Assembly: GCF_940670765.1 (NCBI RefSeq)
Contig: NZ_CALNVW010000024.1
Coordinates: 29,269 to 93,268 of the forward strand
Direction: 5' to 3'
From: Streptomyces sp. A 4/2
GTDB taxonomy: Bacteria > Actinomycetota > Actinomycetes > Streptomycetales > Streptomycetaceae
DNA length: 64,000 bases
In this document: positions 48,983 to 57,668 of the stretch, piece by piece
How the letters are laid out: the number at the start of each line of letters is the position of its first letter
How positions within the stretch are numbered: the stretch's first letter is position 1
Position numbers and translations under genes: made by a program
The notes under the pieces: generated by a model
The model's input: only the letters and a program-made list of their open reading frames with translations
Databases searched by the model: none
What the model was told of the DNA's origin: nothing

Positions 48983-51900
48983 ATGTCCGTGCACAGCCAA
49001 TCGACGGCCCCTTACGAGGCCGCAACGCCTGCGTTCGCTTCCGCCCACCCACCAGAGTTCCCGCGGCACGTCGTCACCGCCGTGCTCGTCTCCCACGACG
49101 GCGCCCGCTGGCTGCCCGACGCGCTGGCCGGACTGCTCGGGCAGGAGCGGCCCGTACAGAACGTCGTCGCGGCCGACACCGGCAGCGCCGACGCGTCGGC
49201 GGGCCTGGTCACCGAAGCGCTCGGCGCGGAGCGGGTGTTGCACCTCGCCCGCCGCACCGGCTTCGGCACCGCCGTCGACGAGGCGGTCCGTACAGCAGGC
49301 GTCCTCGGCCCCGAGGAACTGCCGTACCTGAAGCGGCCCAGCGGCTGGGACCCGGTGAGCCGCAGTTGGCGCGACGACACCTACGACCTGCCCGAACTGC
49401 CGCACGGCGAACCGGTGCAGTGGCTCTGGCTGCTGCACGACGACTGCGCGCCCGACCCCGACGCACTCGCCGAACTGCTGCGCGTCGTGGAGAACGACCC
49501 GCACGCCGCCGTCGTCGGCCCCAAGCTCCGCGGCTGGTACGACCGTAAGCAACTGCTCGAAGTCGGCGTCTCGATCGCCAACAGCGGTCGGCGCTGGACC
49601 GGTCTCGACCGCCGTGAGCAGGACCAGGGACAGCACGACCAGGTGCGCTCCGTACTGTCCGTGTCGACCGCGGGCATGCTCATCAGGCGGGACGTCTGGG
49701 AGGAGCTGGGCGGCTTCGACCGCAGGCTGCCGCTCATGCGCGACGACGTCGACCTGTGCTGGCGTGCGCACGCCGCCGGCCACCGGGTCGTGGTCGCCCC
49801 CGACGCCGTACTGCGCCATGCGGAGGCATCGGCCCGCGAACGCAGGCCCATCGACTGTGTCGGACGCTCCGTCGCCAACCCGCACCGCGTCGACAAAGCG
49901 GGCGCCGTCTACACCCTGCTCACCAACACCCGGGGCAGGGGCCTCCCGTACGTCATGCTGCGGCTGGTCCTCGGCACCCTGATGCGAGTGGTCGCCTACC
50001 TCGTCGGCAAGGCGCCGGGACAGGCGCTCGACGAGGTCGCCGGGCTGGTGGGCACCCTGCTGCGTCCCGAGCGGATCCTGGCCGGGCGGCGCAGACGCGG
50101 CAGCGGAACGGTCGACGCGAGCGAACTGCGCCCGCTCTTCCCGCCGCCCGGCGCCACCGTCAAGGCCACCGCCGAACAGGTCGTCGGACACTTCGGCGGC
50201 AGCACCGACGCGGAAGCCGGATCGCGGCACGGCGCCGTCGAATCCGGTCCGGGCGGTGACGACGCCGACTTCCTGGAGATCGAGCAGTTCGCCCGGCTGA
50301 AGCGGATCGCGCGCAAACCGGGCCCCGTGCTGTTCGCCGTGCTCCTCGTGGTGTCGCTCGTCGCCTGCCGGGCGCTGCTCGGCGCAGGCGCACTCGCGGG
50401 CGGCGCACTGCTGCCCGCGCCCGAGCACGTGTCGGAGCTGTGGAACCGGTACGCCGACGTGTGGCACCCCTTCGGCACCGGCGGCACACAGTCCGCCCCG
50501 CCGTACCTCGGGATCATCGCCGCGCTCTCCGCCGTCCTCCTCGGACACGTCGGGCTGGCCCTCACCCTGCTGCTGGTCTGCTCCGTGCCGCTGGCCGGGC
50601 TCACCGCGTACTTCGTCTCCCGCCCGCTCACCGGCTCCCGCCTGCTGCGGGCCTGGGGCAGCGTCGCGTACGCCTTCCTGCCCGCCGCGACCGGCGCACT
50701 GGCGTCCGGCCGGGTCGGGACGGCCGTACTGGCGGTCCTGCTGCCGCTGATCGCCCGCTGCGCCGTGTCCGCCGCCGGACTGCGCGGTGCGCGCGGAAGC
50801 TGGCGCGCGGTCTGGGCGTACACCTTCCTGCTGACCCTCGCCATGGCCTTCACCCCGATCGTGTGGCCGCTCGCCGTGGTCCTGGGGATCGCCGTCCTGG
50901 CGCTGCGGCGCGACGACCTCGTGGCGTACGGACTGCGCTTCCTCGCGCTCGTCGGCACCCCCCTGCTGGTGCTCGCGCCCTGGTCGCTCTCCCTGCTGTC
51001 GAGCCCGTCGGACTTCTTCCGCGAGGCGGGCATGGAGTTCGGCAAGGGCTCCGCCTCCGCGCTCGACCTGCTGGGGATGAGCCCCGGCGGGCCGAAGACC
51101 GCGGGCGGCGTACTGCTGATCGGCGTGGTGCTCGCCGCACTGGCGGCCCTGCTGCGCGGGGAACGGCAGTTCGCGATCCGCGGCGCCTGGGCCGTGGCCC
51201 TGGTCGGGCTGGTCTTCTCCGTCCTCGCCAACAACGCGGGCTGGGCCGGTCCCGCCACGCTCGTCTACGGCATCGCCCTGCTCGCCGCGGCCGTGCTCGG
51301 CGCGGAGGGCGCGCGCGGACGCGTCGCCACCCAGAGCTTCGGCTGGCGCCAGCCGGTCGCCGGGCTGATCGCCGTCGCGGCCCTCGTCGCCCCCCTGATC
51401 GCCGCCTTCGGATGGATGGCCAGCGGTGCGGACGGGCCGCTGGAGCGGCGCGACCCGGTGCAGGTACCGGCGTTCGTCGCCGAGGAGAGCGGCACCCGCG
51501 ACCAGGCCCGCACCCTGATCCTCGGCGGGAAGTCCGACGCGGAGGTCTCGTACACGCTGGTACGCGGCTCCGGCGGCAGGCTCGGCGACGCCGAGCTGGC
51601 CCGCGCGGGCGGCGACAGCCCCCGGCTCGACAAGATCGTGGCCGGTCTGGTCGCGGGCTCCGGCGCCGACCAGTCCGACCAGCTCAGCGGGTACGCGATC
51701 CGCTACCTGCTGGTCCGCGACGGCGCGCCGCCCGCCATGAGCCGGGTACTGGACGCCACACCGGGGCTGAGCAGGCTGAGCCAGCTGGACGGCAGCGCCC
51801 TGTGGCGCGTCGACCGGCAGGTCGCACGGGCCACCATCATCCCGGGCACGTCGACGACCGCGTCCGGTGGCGAGGCCGACGCCGCCGAACCGATGTCCGT

Positions 51901-52867
51901 GGCAGCGGGCCCGGTGGACATCCACACCACGGTCCCGGCGGGCACGTCGGGCCGCGTCCTGCGGATCGCCGACTCCGTGGCGCCGGGCTGGACGGCCACC
52001 CTGGACGGCCGCGCCCTCACCAGGACGACGGTCGACGGCTGGGCCCAGGGCTTCGAACTCCCCACCCAGGGCGGGAAGCTCGACGTCACGTACGACCAGC
52101 CGTTCACCCACACCCTGTGGACCTGGGCCCAGGTGGTCCTCGTGATCGTCCTGCTGGTGCTCGCCCTGCCCGGCCGCCGCAAGGAGATCGACGACGATCT
52201 CCCCGAGGAGGAACTCCCCGTACCCGCGGAGCCGGTGGCGGGCGAGGGACGCCGGGCACGACGGCTGCGTGCCGCGGCCCAGGCGGAGGCCGAAGCGGGC
52301 GCGGAGGACGAGACGGACGGCGCGGCACCGGCCGGGGCGCAACCCCTGCCCGAGCCCGCGGCGGACGATCCGTACCGGCCCGCCGAGCCGGACGAGGAGA
52401 AGCCCGGGATGCCCGCGGCAGAGGGCGACTTCGCGCCGCAGTACGGGGCCGACGTACCGCAGCAGCCCGCATACGGCGAGTGGGACCAGCCGGCGTACCC
52501 GCCGGCCGGTCAGTACGCGGGCGGTCAGTACGCCGGTGAGCAGTACCGGAACGAGCAGTACCAGGACGGTCAGTTCCAGGGTGGCCGGTTCCCGGACGGT
52601 CAGTACGCCGAAGGCCGGTACCCCGACGCGCAGTACGGCAACGAGCCGTACCAGGACGGGCAGCAGGCCCACGGCGGTCAGTACCAGGACGGCCAGTACC
52701 AGGAAGGTCACCAGGACGGCCAGTACCAGGACGGGCAGCAGTACGACCCGTACCCGCAACAGGCGCCGCAGGAAGGCGAGTACGACCCCTACGGCTACGG
52801 CCGGCAGCCCCGGCAGCAGCCGTACCCCGACGAGACCGAGCACCGCCCCGACGGGAGCAACCAGTGA
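48983..52867 (+). CDS. Very large membrane glycosyltransferase (GT2 plus polytopic domain)
   Basis: A 1294-aa protein from the ATG at 48983 (open to 48881). N-terminal GT2 domain, about residues 25-330: HVVTAVLVSHDGARWLPDAL, the DXD-like WLWLLHDDCAPDPDAL, RSVLSVSTAGMLIRRDVWEELGGFD and LMRDDVDLCWRAHAAGHR. From about residue 425 a dozen or so TM helices, then an extracytoplasmic beta-rich domain, a final TM near 1060 and a roughly 230-residue tail with QYQDGQY-type repeats. The shape matches actinobacterial arabinofuranan- or galactofuranosyl-like wall polymerases. Overlaps the next gene by 4 nt. Confidence 0.9.
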   Translation: MSVHSQSTAPYEAATPAFASAHPPEFPRHVVTAVLVSHDGARWLPDALAGLLGQERPVQNVVAADTGSADASAGLVTEALGAERVLHLARRTGFGTAVDEAVRTAGVLGPEELPYLKRPSGWDPVSRSWRDDTYDLPELPHGEPVQWLWLLHDDCAPDPDALAELLRVVENDPHAAVVGPKLRGWYDRKQLLEVGVSIANSGRRWTGLDRREQDQGQHDQVRSVLSVSTAGMLIRRDVWEELGGFDRRLPLMRDDVDLCWRAHAAGHRVVVAPDAVLRHAEASARERRPIDCVGRSVANPHRVDKAGAVYTLLTNTRGRGLPYVMLRLVLGTLMRVVAYLVGKAPGQALDEVAGLVGTLLRPERILAGRRRRGSGTVDASELRPLFPPPGATVKATAEQVVGHFGGSTDAEAGSRHGAVESGPGGDDADFLEIEQFARLKRIARKPGPVLFAVLLVVSLVACRALLGAGALAGGALLPAPEHVSELWNRYADVWHPFGTGGTQSAPPYLGIIAALSAVLLGHVGLALTLLLVCSVPLAGLTAYFVSRPLTGSRLLRAWGSVAYAFLPAATGALASGRVGTAVLAVLLPLIARCAVSAAGLRGARGSWRAVWAYTFLLTLAMAFTPIVWPLAVVLGIAVLALRRDDLVAYGLRFLALVGTPLLVLAPWSLSLLSSPSDFFREAGMEFGKGSASALDLLGMSPGGPKTAGGVLLIGVVLAALAALLRGERQFAIRGAWAVALVGLVFSVLANNAGWAGPATLVYGIALLAAAVLGAEGARGRVATQSFGWRQPVAGLIAVAALVAPLIAAFGWMASGADGPLERRDPVQVPAFVAEESGTRDQARTLILGGKSDAEVSYTLVRGSGGRLGDAELARAGGDSPRLDKIVAGLVAGSGADQSDQLSGYAIRYLLVRDGAPPAMSRVLDATPGLSRLSQLDGSALWRVDRQVARATIIPGTSTTASGGEADAAEPMSVAAGPVDIHTTVPAGTSGRVLRIADSVAPGWTATLDGRALTRTTVDGWAQGFELPTQGGKLDVTYDQPFTHTLWTWAQVVLVIVLLVLALPGRRKEIDDDLPEEELPVPAEPVAGEGRRARRLRAAAQAEAEAGAEDETDGAAPAGAQPLPEPAADDPYRPAEPDEEKPGMPAAEGDFAPQYGADVPQQPAYGEWDQPAYPPAGQYAGGQYAGEQYRNEQYQDGQFQGGRFPDGQYAEGRYPDAQYGNEPYQDGQQAHGGQYQDGQYQEGHQDGQYQDGQQYDPYPQQAPQEGEYDPYGYGRQPRQQPYPDETEHRPDGSNQ
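52500..52760 (+). repeat. Coding repeats of the Gln/Tyr/Asp/Gly tail
   Basis: Degenerate CAGTACCAGGACGG-type units encode the GQYQDGQY-like tail of the glycosyltransferase. Low-complexity and likely variable in copy number. Confidence 0.8.
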
Positions 52868-54378
52868 ACCGCACCGCCCTCGCCCTCGCCGCGGCCGTCG
52901 CCGCCCTCGCGGCCGTCACCGGATTCGCCTCCGTCAGCGCCCCGTCGGGCAGCACGGCCGGGGCGAAGACAGCCGCGCGGCTGCCCGTCGAGCGCTCCAG
53001 CCTGGTCTGTCCCGTGCCCAGCACCTCCGACGTGGCGGAGACGACGTACACCGCCTTCACCCCGGCGGGGAAGGGCGGCGGAGCGGCCGGTACCGCCCAG
53101 CTGCTGCCGTCCGTGACCGGCCCCGGGACGGACGCGAAGAAGCCCGAGAAGGGCAAGAAGGGCGGACCGGCGGGCACGGAGAAGCCCGTCGTGTCGCTCA
53201 AGGAGCCCGGCAAGCCGGTCACCGACAAGGAATCGGGCGGTGACTCCCCGGCCCTCATCGGCTCGGCCGACGGCCTGCTGGCTCCCGGCTGGACCGCCCA
53301 GCAGACCACGACCGTCGACGTCGGCGGCTCGCGCGGAGTGCTCGGCACCAACTGCACGCCGCCCGACACGGACTTCTGGTTCCCCGGCGCCGGCACGTCC
53401 ACCGGCCGTCAGGACTACGTCCACCTCACCAACCCGGACGACAGCGCGGCCGTCGTCGACATCGAGCTGTACGGCAAGGACGGCGTCATCAAGTCCGATG
53501 TGGGGGAGGGCATCACGGTTCCGGCCAGGTCGACGGTCCCCGTGCTGCTCTCGACGCTCGCGCCCCACCCCACCGAGAACCTCACCGCCCATGTCACCAC
53601 CCGTACCGGCCGGGTCGGCGCGGTGGTGCAGTCCATGGACGACAAGCTCGGCAGCGACTGGATTCCCGCGTCGGCCGCCCCGGCGCGCAGGCTGGTGCTC
53701 CCCGGCATCCCCGCGGACGCCACCTCCGTACGGCTGGTGGCCTTCACACCCGGCTCGGACGACGTGGACCTGAAGGTCCAACTGGCCGCCGCCGACGGCA
53801 CGATCACCCCGGCGGGCCACGAGACACTGCACCTCAAGTCGGGCATGACCGCCGCCGCCGACCTGGCGGACGTCACCCGGGGCGCCGCGGGATCGCTGGT
53901 GCTCTCCCAGTCCGGCAACGGCAAGGCGCCCGTGGTGGCCGCCCTGCGCGTGGTGCGCGGCAAGGGAACCAAGCAGGAGGTCGCCTTCATCCCGGCGACC
54001 GCGGCGGTGGGGGAGCGGTCCTCGGTGGCCGACAACCGCTCCAAGGGCTCGGTGCTCTCGTTGGCCGCGCCGTTCGCCACGGCGAAGGTGAAGGTCACGT
54101 CGTCGGCGGGCAGCGAAGGCGGGCAGCCGGTCGTCAAGACGTACACGGTCAAGGGCGGGACGACGCTCGCGGTGAAGCCCGAAGTACCGGCCGGGCTCAA
54201 GGGTTCGTACGCGCTGACGGTGGAGCCCGAGCCGGGCGGCGGCCAGGTCTACGCGGCGCGCACGCTCGAACTCCCCCTCGACGGCGTCCCGATGTTCACC
54301 GTGCAGACCCTCCCCGACGACCGGGGGACGGTCTCGGTACCGCAGGCGAAGCAGGACCTGACGCTGCTCGGCAACTAG
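52864..54378 (+). CDS. Secreted DUF5719 family protein
   Basis: A 504-aa protein with an N-terminal signal or anchor helix (residues about 4-27), then extracytoplasmic beta-rich domains. Markers: RSSLVCPVPS, TNCTPPDTDFWFPGAGTSTG, YVHLTNPDDSAAVVDIELYG, VPARSTVPVLLSTLAP and RLVLPGIPADATSVRL. The two cysteines may form a disulfide. Starts within the stop of the giant glycosyltransferase (GTGA), so the two are coupled and the protein may assist it outside the membrane. DUF5719 assignment is from memory. Confidence 0.83.
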   Translation: MNRTALALAAAVAALAAVTGFASVSAPSGSTAGAKTAARLPVERSSLVCPVPSTSDVAETTYTAFTPAGKGGGAAGTAQLLPSVTGPGTDAKKPEKGKKGGPAGTEKPVVSLKEPGKPVTDKESGGDSPALIGSADGLLAPGWTAQQTTTVDVGGSRGVLGTNCTPPDTDFWFPGAGTSTGRQDYVHLTNPDDSAAVVDIELYGKDGVIKSDVGEGITVPARSTVPVLLSTLAPHPTENLTAHVTTRTGRVGAVVQSMDDKLGSDWIPASAAPARRLVLPGIPADATSVRLVAFTPGSDDVDLKVQLAAADGTITPAGHETLHLKSGMTAAADLADVTRGAAGSLVLSQSGNGKAPVVAALRVVRGKGTKQEVAFIPATAAVGERSSVADNRSKGSVLSLAAPFATAKVKVTSSAGSEGGQPVVKTYTVKGGTTLAVKPEVPAGLKGSYALTVEPEPGGGQVYAARTLELPLDGVPMFTVQTLPDDRGTVSVPQAKQDLTLLGN

Positions 54379-54408
54379 GCCGTACACGGCCTGGGAGCCG
54401 GGGTGAAC

Positions 54409-54431
54409 GGCCGCCCGCGCCGCGGGCGGCC
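54409..54431. terminator. Terminator between convergent genes
   Basis: Perfect 10-bp arms GGCCGCCCGC / GCGGGCGGCC with a 3-nt loop. Confidence 0.8.
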
Positions 54432-54467
54432 CGTCGGGAAGGCCAGAGGGGAAGGCCGTCCGGAAGG

Positions 54468-54926
54468 TCAGTCCTGCCCGTACCGCGGATCGACCGACTC
54501 CGGCGCCAGGCCGAGCAGTTCGGCCACCTGCTCGACGACGATCTCGTGCACCAGCAGTGCCCGCTCGTCGCGGTTCTTGGTACGGATCTCGACGGGCCGC
54601 CGGTAGACGACGATCTGCGCGGGCCGGTTCTTTTCAGCCGAGATCGCGTTGCCGAGCGGGACGGACACATCGCTGGGCCACGAGTCGGGGTCGTCGCCGA
54701 TCTCGGTACGGGGCACGTCCAGCACCAGGAAATCGACCTCGGCCAGCTGCGGCCAGCGGCGTTCGAGGCGCTCCACGGAGTCCTGCACCAGATCGCGGAA
54801 GGAATCCGCGCGACTGGTGGAGAGCGGAACCTGGGGCGGGGCGACGGGCCCGCGCATTCCCCGGCCGTGCCGGTCGCGACGGCGCGGCCGGGGCTCGGCG
54901 GGCGGGGGCGGTAGGGAGTTGTCCAT
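54468..54926 (-). CDS. Zincin-like 'metallopeptidase family' protein lacking HExxH
   Basis: A 152-aa protein related to Rv3259-type zincin-like proteins. Core: FRDLVQDSVERLERRWPQLAEVDFLVLDVP ... PAQIVVYRRPVEIRTKNRDERALLVHEIVVEQVAELLGLAPE. The metal site of true members is HExxH; here the helix reads HEIVVEQ, keeping His and Glu but not the second His, so catalysis is doubtful. ATG at 54926 opens an Arg/Pro-rich tail. Same neighbour (DUF3499) as in mycobacteria. Confidence 0.85.
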   Translation of the reverse strand: MDNSLPPPPAEPRPRRRDRHGRGMRGPVAPPQVPLSTSRADSFRDLVQDSVERLERRWPQLAEVDFLVLDVPRTEIGDDPDSWPSDVSVPLGNAISAEKNRPAQIVVYRRPVEIRTKNRDERALLVHEIVVEQVAELLGLAPESVDPRYGQD

Positions 54927-55246
54927 CACTGACGCAGGGTAGCCCTCCCCGGGGCACGGCGAGCCCGACGGCCGGGCCGTTCTCGCCATGTCGCGGAATG
55001 GTCATTCCGGACATGTTCGCGATCGGCTCTCCGGCGACTTCCGATCGGAGATTTCGCTGCGAGTGACTGGATGTCACCGCCGCCACGACCGCATCCGGTC
55101 AGTCACTGGCTGTGTGCGTCTGTACCCGTGCAGGTCAAGCGAGTTGCCCCGAAAGGGACCGGGGTGCGGATCGGGCCACGACACGGAGGAGTGACGCCGG
55201 GGCGTGTCGTCGCGGCCCGCTCAAGAGTGCGGTACCGTCCCATACC

Positions 55247-55621
55247 GTGAGCCCTGTACGTCGCTGTTCTCGCACTGCGTGCGGCCGCCCTGCCGTCGCG
55301 ACGCTGACGTACGTCTACGCCGACTCGACCGCGGTCCTCGGCCCGCTCGCCACCTATGCCGAGCCCCACTGCTACGACCTGTGCGCCGAGCACAGTGAGC
55401 GGCTGACCGCTCCGCGCGGCTGGGAGGTCGTCCGTCTCACCGACGGCTCCGCCCCCGCCCGGCCCAGCGGTGACGATCTCGAAGCCCTCGCCAACGCCGT
55501 ACGGGAAGCCGCCCGGCCGCACGAGCGCACCCCCGAGCCCGGCAGCACCGCCCGCTCCGCCAACCCGGTCGAGGCCGGCCGCCGCGGCCATCTCCGGGTA
55601 CTGCGCTCACCGGAATCCTGA
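55247..55621 (+). CDS. DUF3499 family protein (Rv3258c-like)
   Basis: A 124-aa actinobacterial protein. A short metal-site-like pattern opens it: RRCSRTACGRPAVATLTYVYADSTAVLGPL, followed by EPHCYDLCAEHSERLTAPRGWEVVRL; the four cysteines and nearby histidines suggest a zinc ribbon. The C-terminal third is a low-complexity charged tail. GTG at 55247 begins the conserved part. TACCGT lies 8 nt upstream, possibly a leaderless promoter. Conserved next to manB. Confidence 0.87.
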   Translation: MSPVRRCSRTACGRPAVATLTYVYADSTAVLGPLATYAEPHCYDLCAEHSERLTAPRGWEVVRLTDGSAPARPSGDDLEALANAVREAARPHERTPEPGSTARSANPVEAGRRGHLRVLRSPES

Positions 55622-55630
55622 GCGGGCCCA

Positions 55631-55750
55631 CCGGGCCGTGGAACCCACCGGCCTGACGGGCCGACGGGTTCCGGGCCGTGGAACCCACCGGCCTGACGGG
55701 CCGACGGGTTCCGGGCCGTGGAACCCACCGGCCTGACGGGCCGACGGGCC
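55631..55750 (+). repeat. Three 40-bp tandem repeats before manB
   Basis: Three head-to-tail copies of a 40-bp unit, essentially identical apart from the end of the third. Each contains AACCC and GGGTT plus GGCC and GGCC arms able to fold into a hairpin. They start 10 nt after the DUF3499 stop and end 74 nt before manB. Confidence 0.92.
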
Positions 55751-55824
55751 GTTCCGGTTGACGCCGTGTTTCTCATCCTTACGGGTAGTTTGAGTGCCCC
55801 GTAATGGAATTCAGGAGGACCGAC

Positions 55825-57198
55825 GTGGCTGGTGCTGTCGATTTGTCGCAGGTCGTGAAGGCGTACGACGTACGGGGGGTCGTGCCCGATCAGTGGGACG
55901 AGTCACTGGCCGAACTCTTCGGCGCCGCCTTCGTACAGGTGACGGACGCATCGGCGATCGTCGTCGGCCACGACATGCGCCCCTCGTCCCCCGGCCTGTC
56001 CGGAGCCTTCGCGCGCGGGGCCGCGTCCCGTGGCGCCGACGTCACGCTCATCGGCCTGTGCTCGACGGATCAGCTGTACTTCGCCTCCGGCCAACTCGAC
56101 CTGCCCGGAGCGATGTTCACCGCCTCGCACAACCCCGCCCGGTACAACGGCATCAAGATGTGCCGGGCCGGAGCCTCGCCGGTGGGACAGGACACCGGGC
56201 TGACGGAGATCCGGACGCTGGTCGAGACATGGTCGGCGACGGGCGCCCCGGCCGCTGCGGCCACCGCGGGAACCGTCACCGAACGCGACACGTTGAAGGA
56301 GTACGCGGCCCACCTCCTCTCCCTGGTCGACCTCTCGGCGATCCGCCCGCTGAAGGTCGTCGTGGACGCGGGCAACGGCATGGGCGGGCACACGGTCCCC
56401 ACCGTCCTGGCACCGCTCCCGCTCGAAGTGGTCCCGCTGTACTTCGAGCTGGACGGCACCTTCCCCAACCACGAGGCCAACCCCCTGGACCCGGCCAACC
56501 TGGTGGACCTCCAGGCGAAGGTCCGCGAGACGGGCGCCGACCTGGGCCTGGCCTTCGACGGCGACGCGGACCGTTGCTTCGTCGTCGACGAGCGCGGCGA
56601 GGGCGTGTCCCCGTCGGTCATCACGGCCCTGGTGGCCGCCCGCGAGCTGGCCAAGCACCCCGGCGGCACCGTGATCCACAACCTGATCACCTCCTGGTCC
56701 GTCCCCGAGGTGGTCCGCGAGAACGGCGGCACCCCGGTGCGCACCCGGGTCGGCCACTCCTTCATCAAGCAGCAGATGGCCGGCACCGGCGCGATCTTCG
56801 GCGGCGAGCACTCGGCCCACTACTACTTCAAGGAATTCTGGAACGCGGACACCGGGATGCTCGCCGCCCTGCACGTCCTGGCGGCCCTGGGCACCCAGCC
56901 CGGCACCCTCTCCGACCTGGTCGCCCAGTACGACCGCTACACCGGCTCGGGCGAGATCAACTCCACCGTCACCGACCAGACGGCGACCACGGCGCGGGTG
57001 CGAGAGACGTACGAGCAGTTGGACGGCGTCACCCTGGACGACCTGGACGGCCTCACCGTGACCTCGGCCGACTGGTGGTTCAACCTCCGCCCCTCCAACA
57101 CCGAGCCGCTGCTGCGACTGAACGTGGAGGCCCGGGAACCGGCCACGATGGCGAAGGTGCGGGACGAGGTGCTGCGGCTGGTGCGCGGGGATGCCTGA
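55825..57198 (+). CDS. manB: Phosphomannomutase ManB
   Basis: A 457-aa alpha-D-phosphohexomutase making mannose-1-phosphate from mannose-6-phosphate. N-terminal VVKAYDVRGVVPDQW, catalytic serine in MFTASHNPARYNGIK (about residues 93-107), metal loop LAFDGDADRCFVVDERGEG (DGDADR), sugar-binding FGGEHSAHYYFKEFW and C-terminal phosphate loop RPSNTEPLLRLNVEA. The GTG at 55825 is the better start: AGGAGG lies 6 nt before it, while ATG at 55804 has none. Orthologous to S. coelicolor SCO3028 as I recall; needed for protein O-mannosylation. Confidence 0.96.
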   Translation: MAGAVDLSQVVKAYDVRGVVPDQWDESLAELFGAAFVQVTDASAIVVGHDMRPSSPGLSGAFARGAASRGADVTLIGLCSTDQLYFASGQLDLPGAMFTASHNPARYNGIKMCRAGASPVGQDTGLTEIRTLVETWSATGAPAAAATAGTVTERDTLKEYAAHLLSLVDLSAIRPLKVVVDAGNGMGGHTVPTVLAPLPLEVVPLYFELDGTFPNHEANPLDPANLVDLQAKVRETGADLGLAFDGDADRCFVVDERGEGVSPSVITALVAARELAKHPGGTVIHNLITSWSVPEVVRENGGTPVRTRVGHSFIKQQMAGTGAIFGGEHSAHYYFKEFWNADTGMLAALHVLAALGTQPGTLSDLVAQYDRYTGSGEINSTVTDQTATTARVRETYEQLDGVTLDDLDGLTVTSADWWFNLRPSNTEPLLRLNVEAREPATMAKVRDEVLRLVRGDA

Positions 57199-57378
57199 CC
57201 GGCCCGCCCGCGAGGGGCGCCCGGAGCAGCGGCGGGACGGGCGGCCCCCGGTCCGGGGCGACCGCCGGGCGCGGGTCCGTCCGCCGGGGCGCCCCCGAAC
57301 CGCCCCGGTGCCCCGCGGCCACCCCGACCCGGCGGTACGCTGACCTGGCCCAAACCGTATGTTCGAAGGGACCACCCC

Positions 57379-57564
57379 ATGCCGCTCGAAGCCGGTCTCC
57401 TGGAGATCCTTGCCTGCCCCGTCTGCCACGCACCGTTCGACGACCGGTCGGCGGCCGAGGAGAACCCCGAGCTGATCTGCACCGGTAAGGAATGCGGCCT
57501 CGCGTACCCCGTGCGGGACGGCATCCCCGTACTCCTCGTCGACGAGGCCCGCCGCCCCGCGTAA
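57379..57564 (+). CDS. Trm112/UPF0434 family small zinc protein
   Basis: A 61-aa protein with the Trm112 pattern: LEILACPVCHAPF (CxxC), then LICTGKECGLAYPVRDGIPVLLVDEAR (second Cys pair). In eukaryotes Trm112 activates methyltransferases; the bacterial role is unclear. GAAGGGA lies upstream. Lies between manB and the SIS gene in the same order as the mycobacterial manB-Rv3256c-manA block. Confidence 0.93.
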   Translation: MPLEAGLLEILACPVCHAPFDDRSAAEENPELICTGKECGLAYPVRDGIPVLLVDEARRPA

Positions 57565-57668
57565 CCCCACCCGGCGTACGCCCGCGGAACCGCCCCGGTC
57601 ACACCCCGCACTCCACGCTCCCGTACACCCGCGCCCCTACACGCAAGGCGAATCGGAGGCAGACCCCG

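Noticed and set aside
48764..52843. 1359-codon open frame on the minus strand opposite the giant glycosyltransferase
   Set aside because: It is antisense to a well-supported gene; its Gly/Arg/Ala/Val-rich product has no family motifs. In DNA of this GC content, stop codons are rare in the antisense frame.
55631..55750. CRISPR array from the 40-bp repeats
   Set aside because: The copies are directly abutting with no unique spacers, and no cas genes are present.
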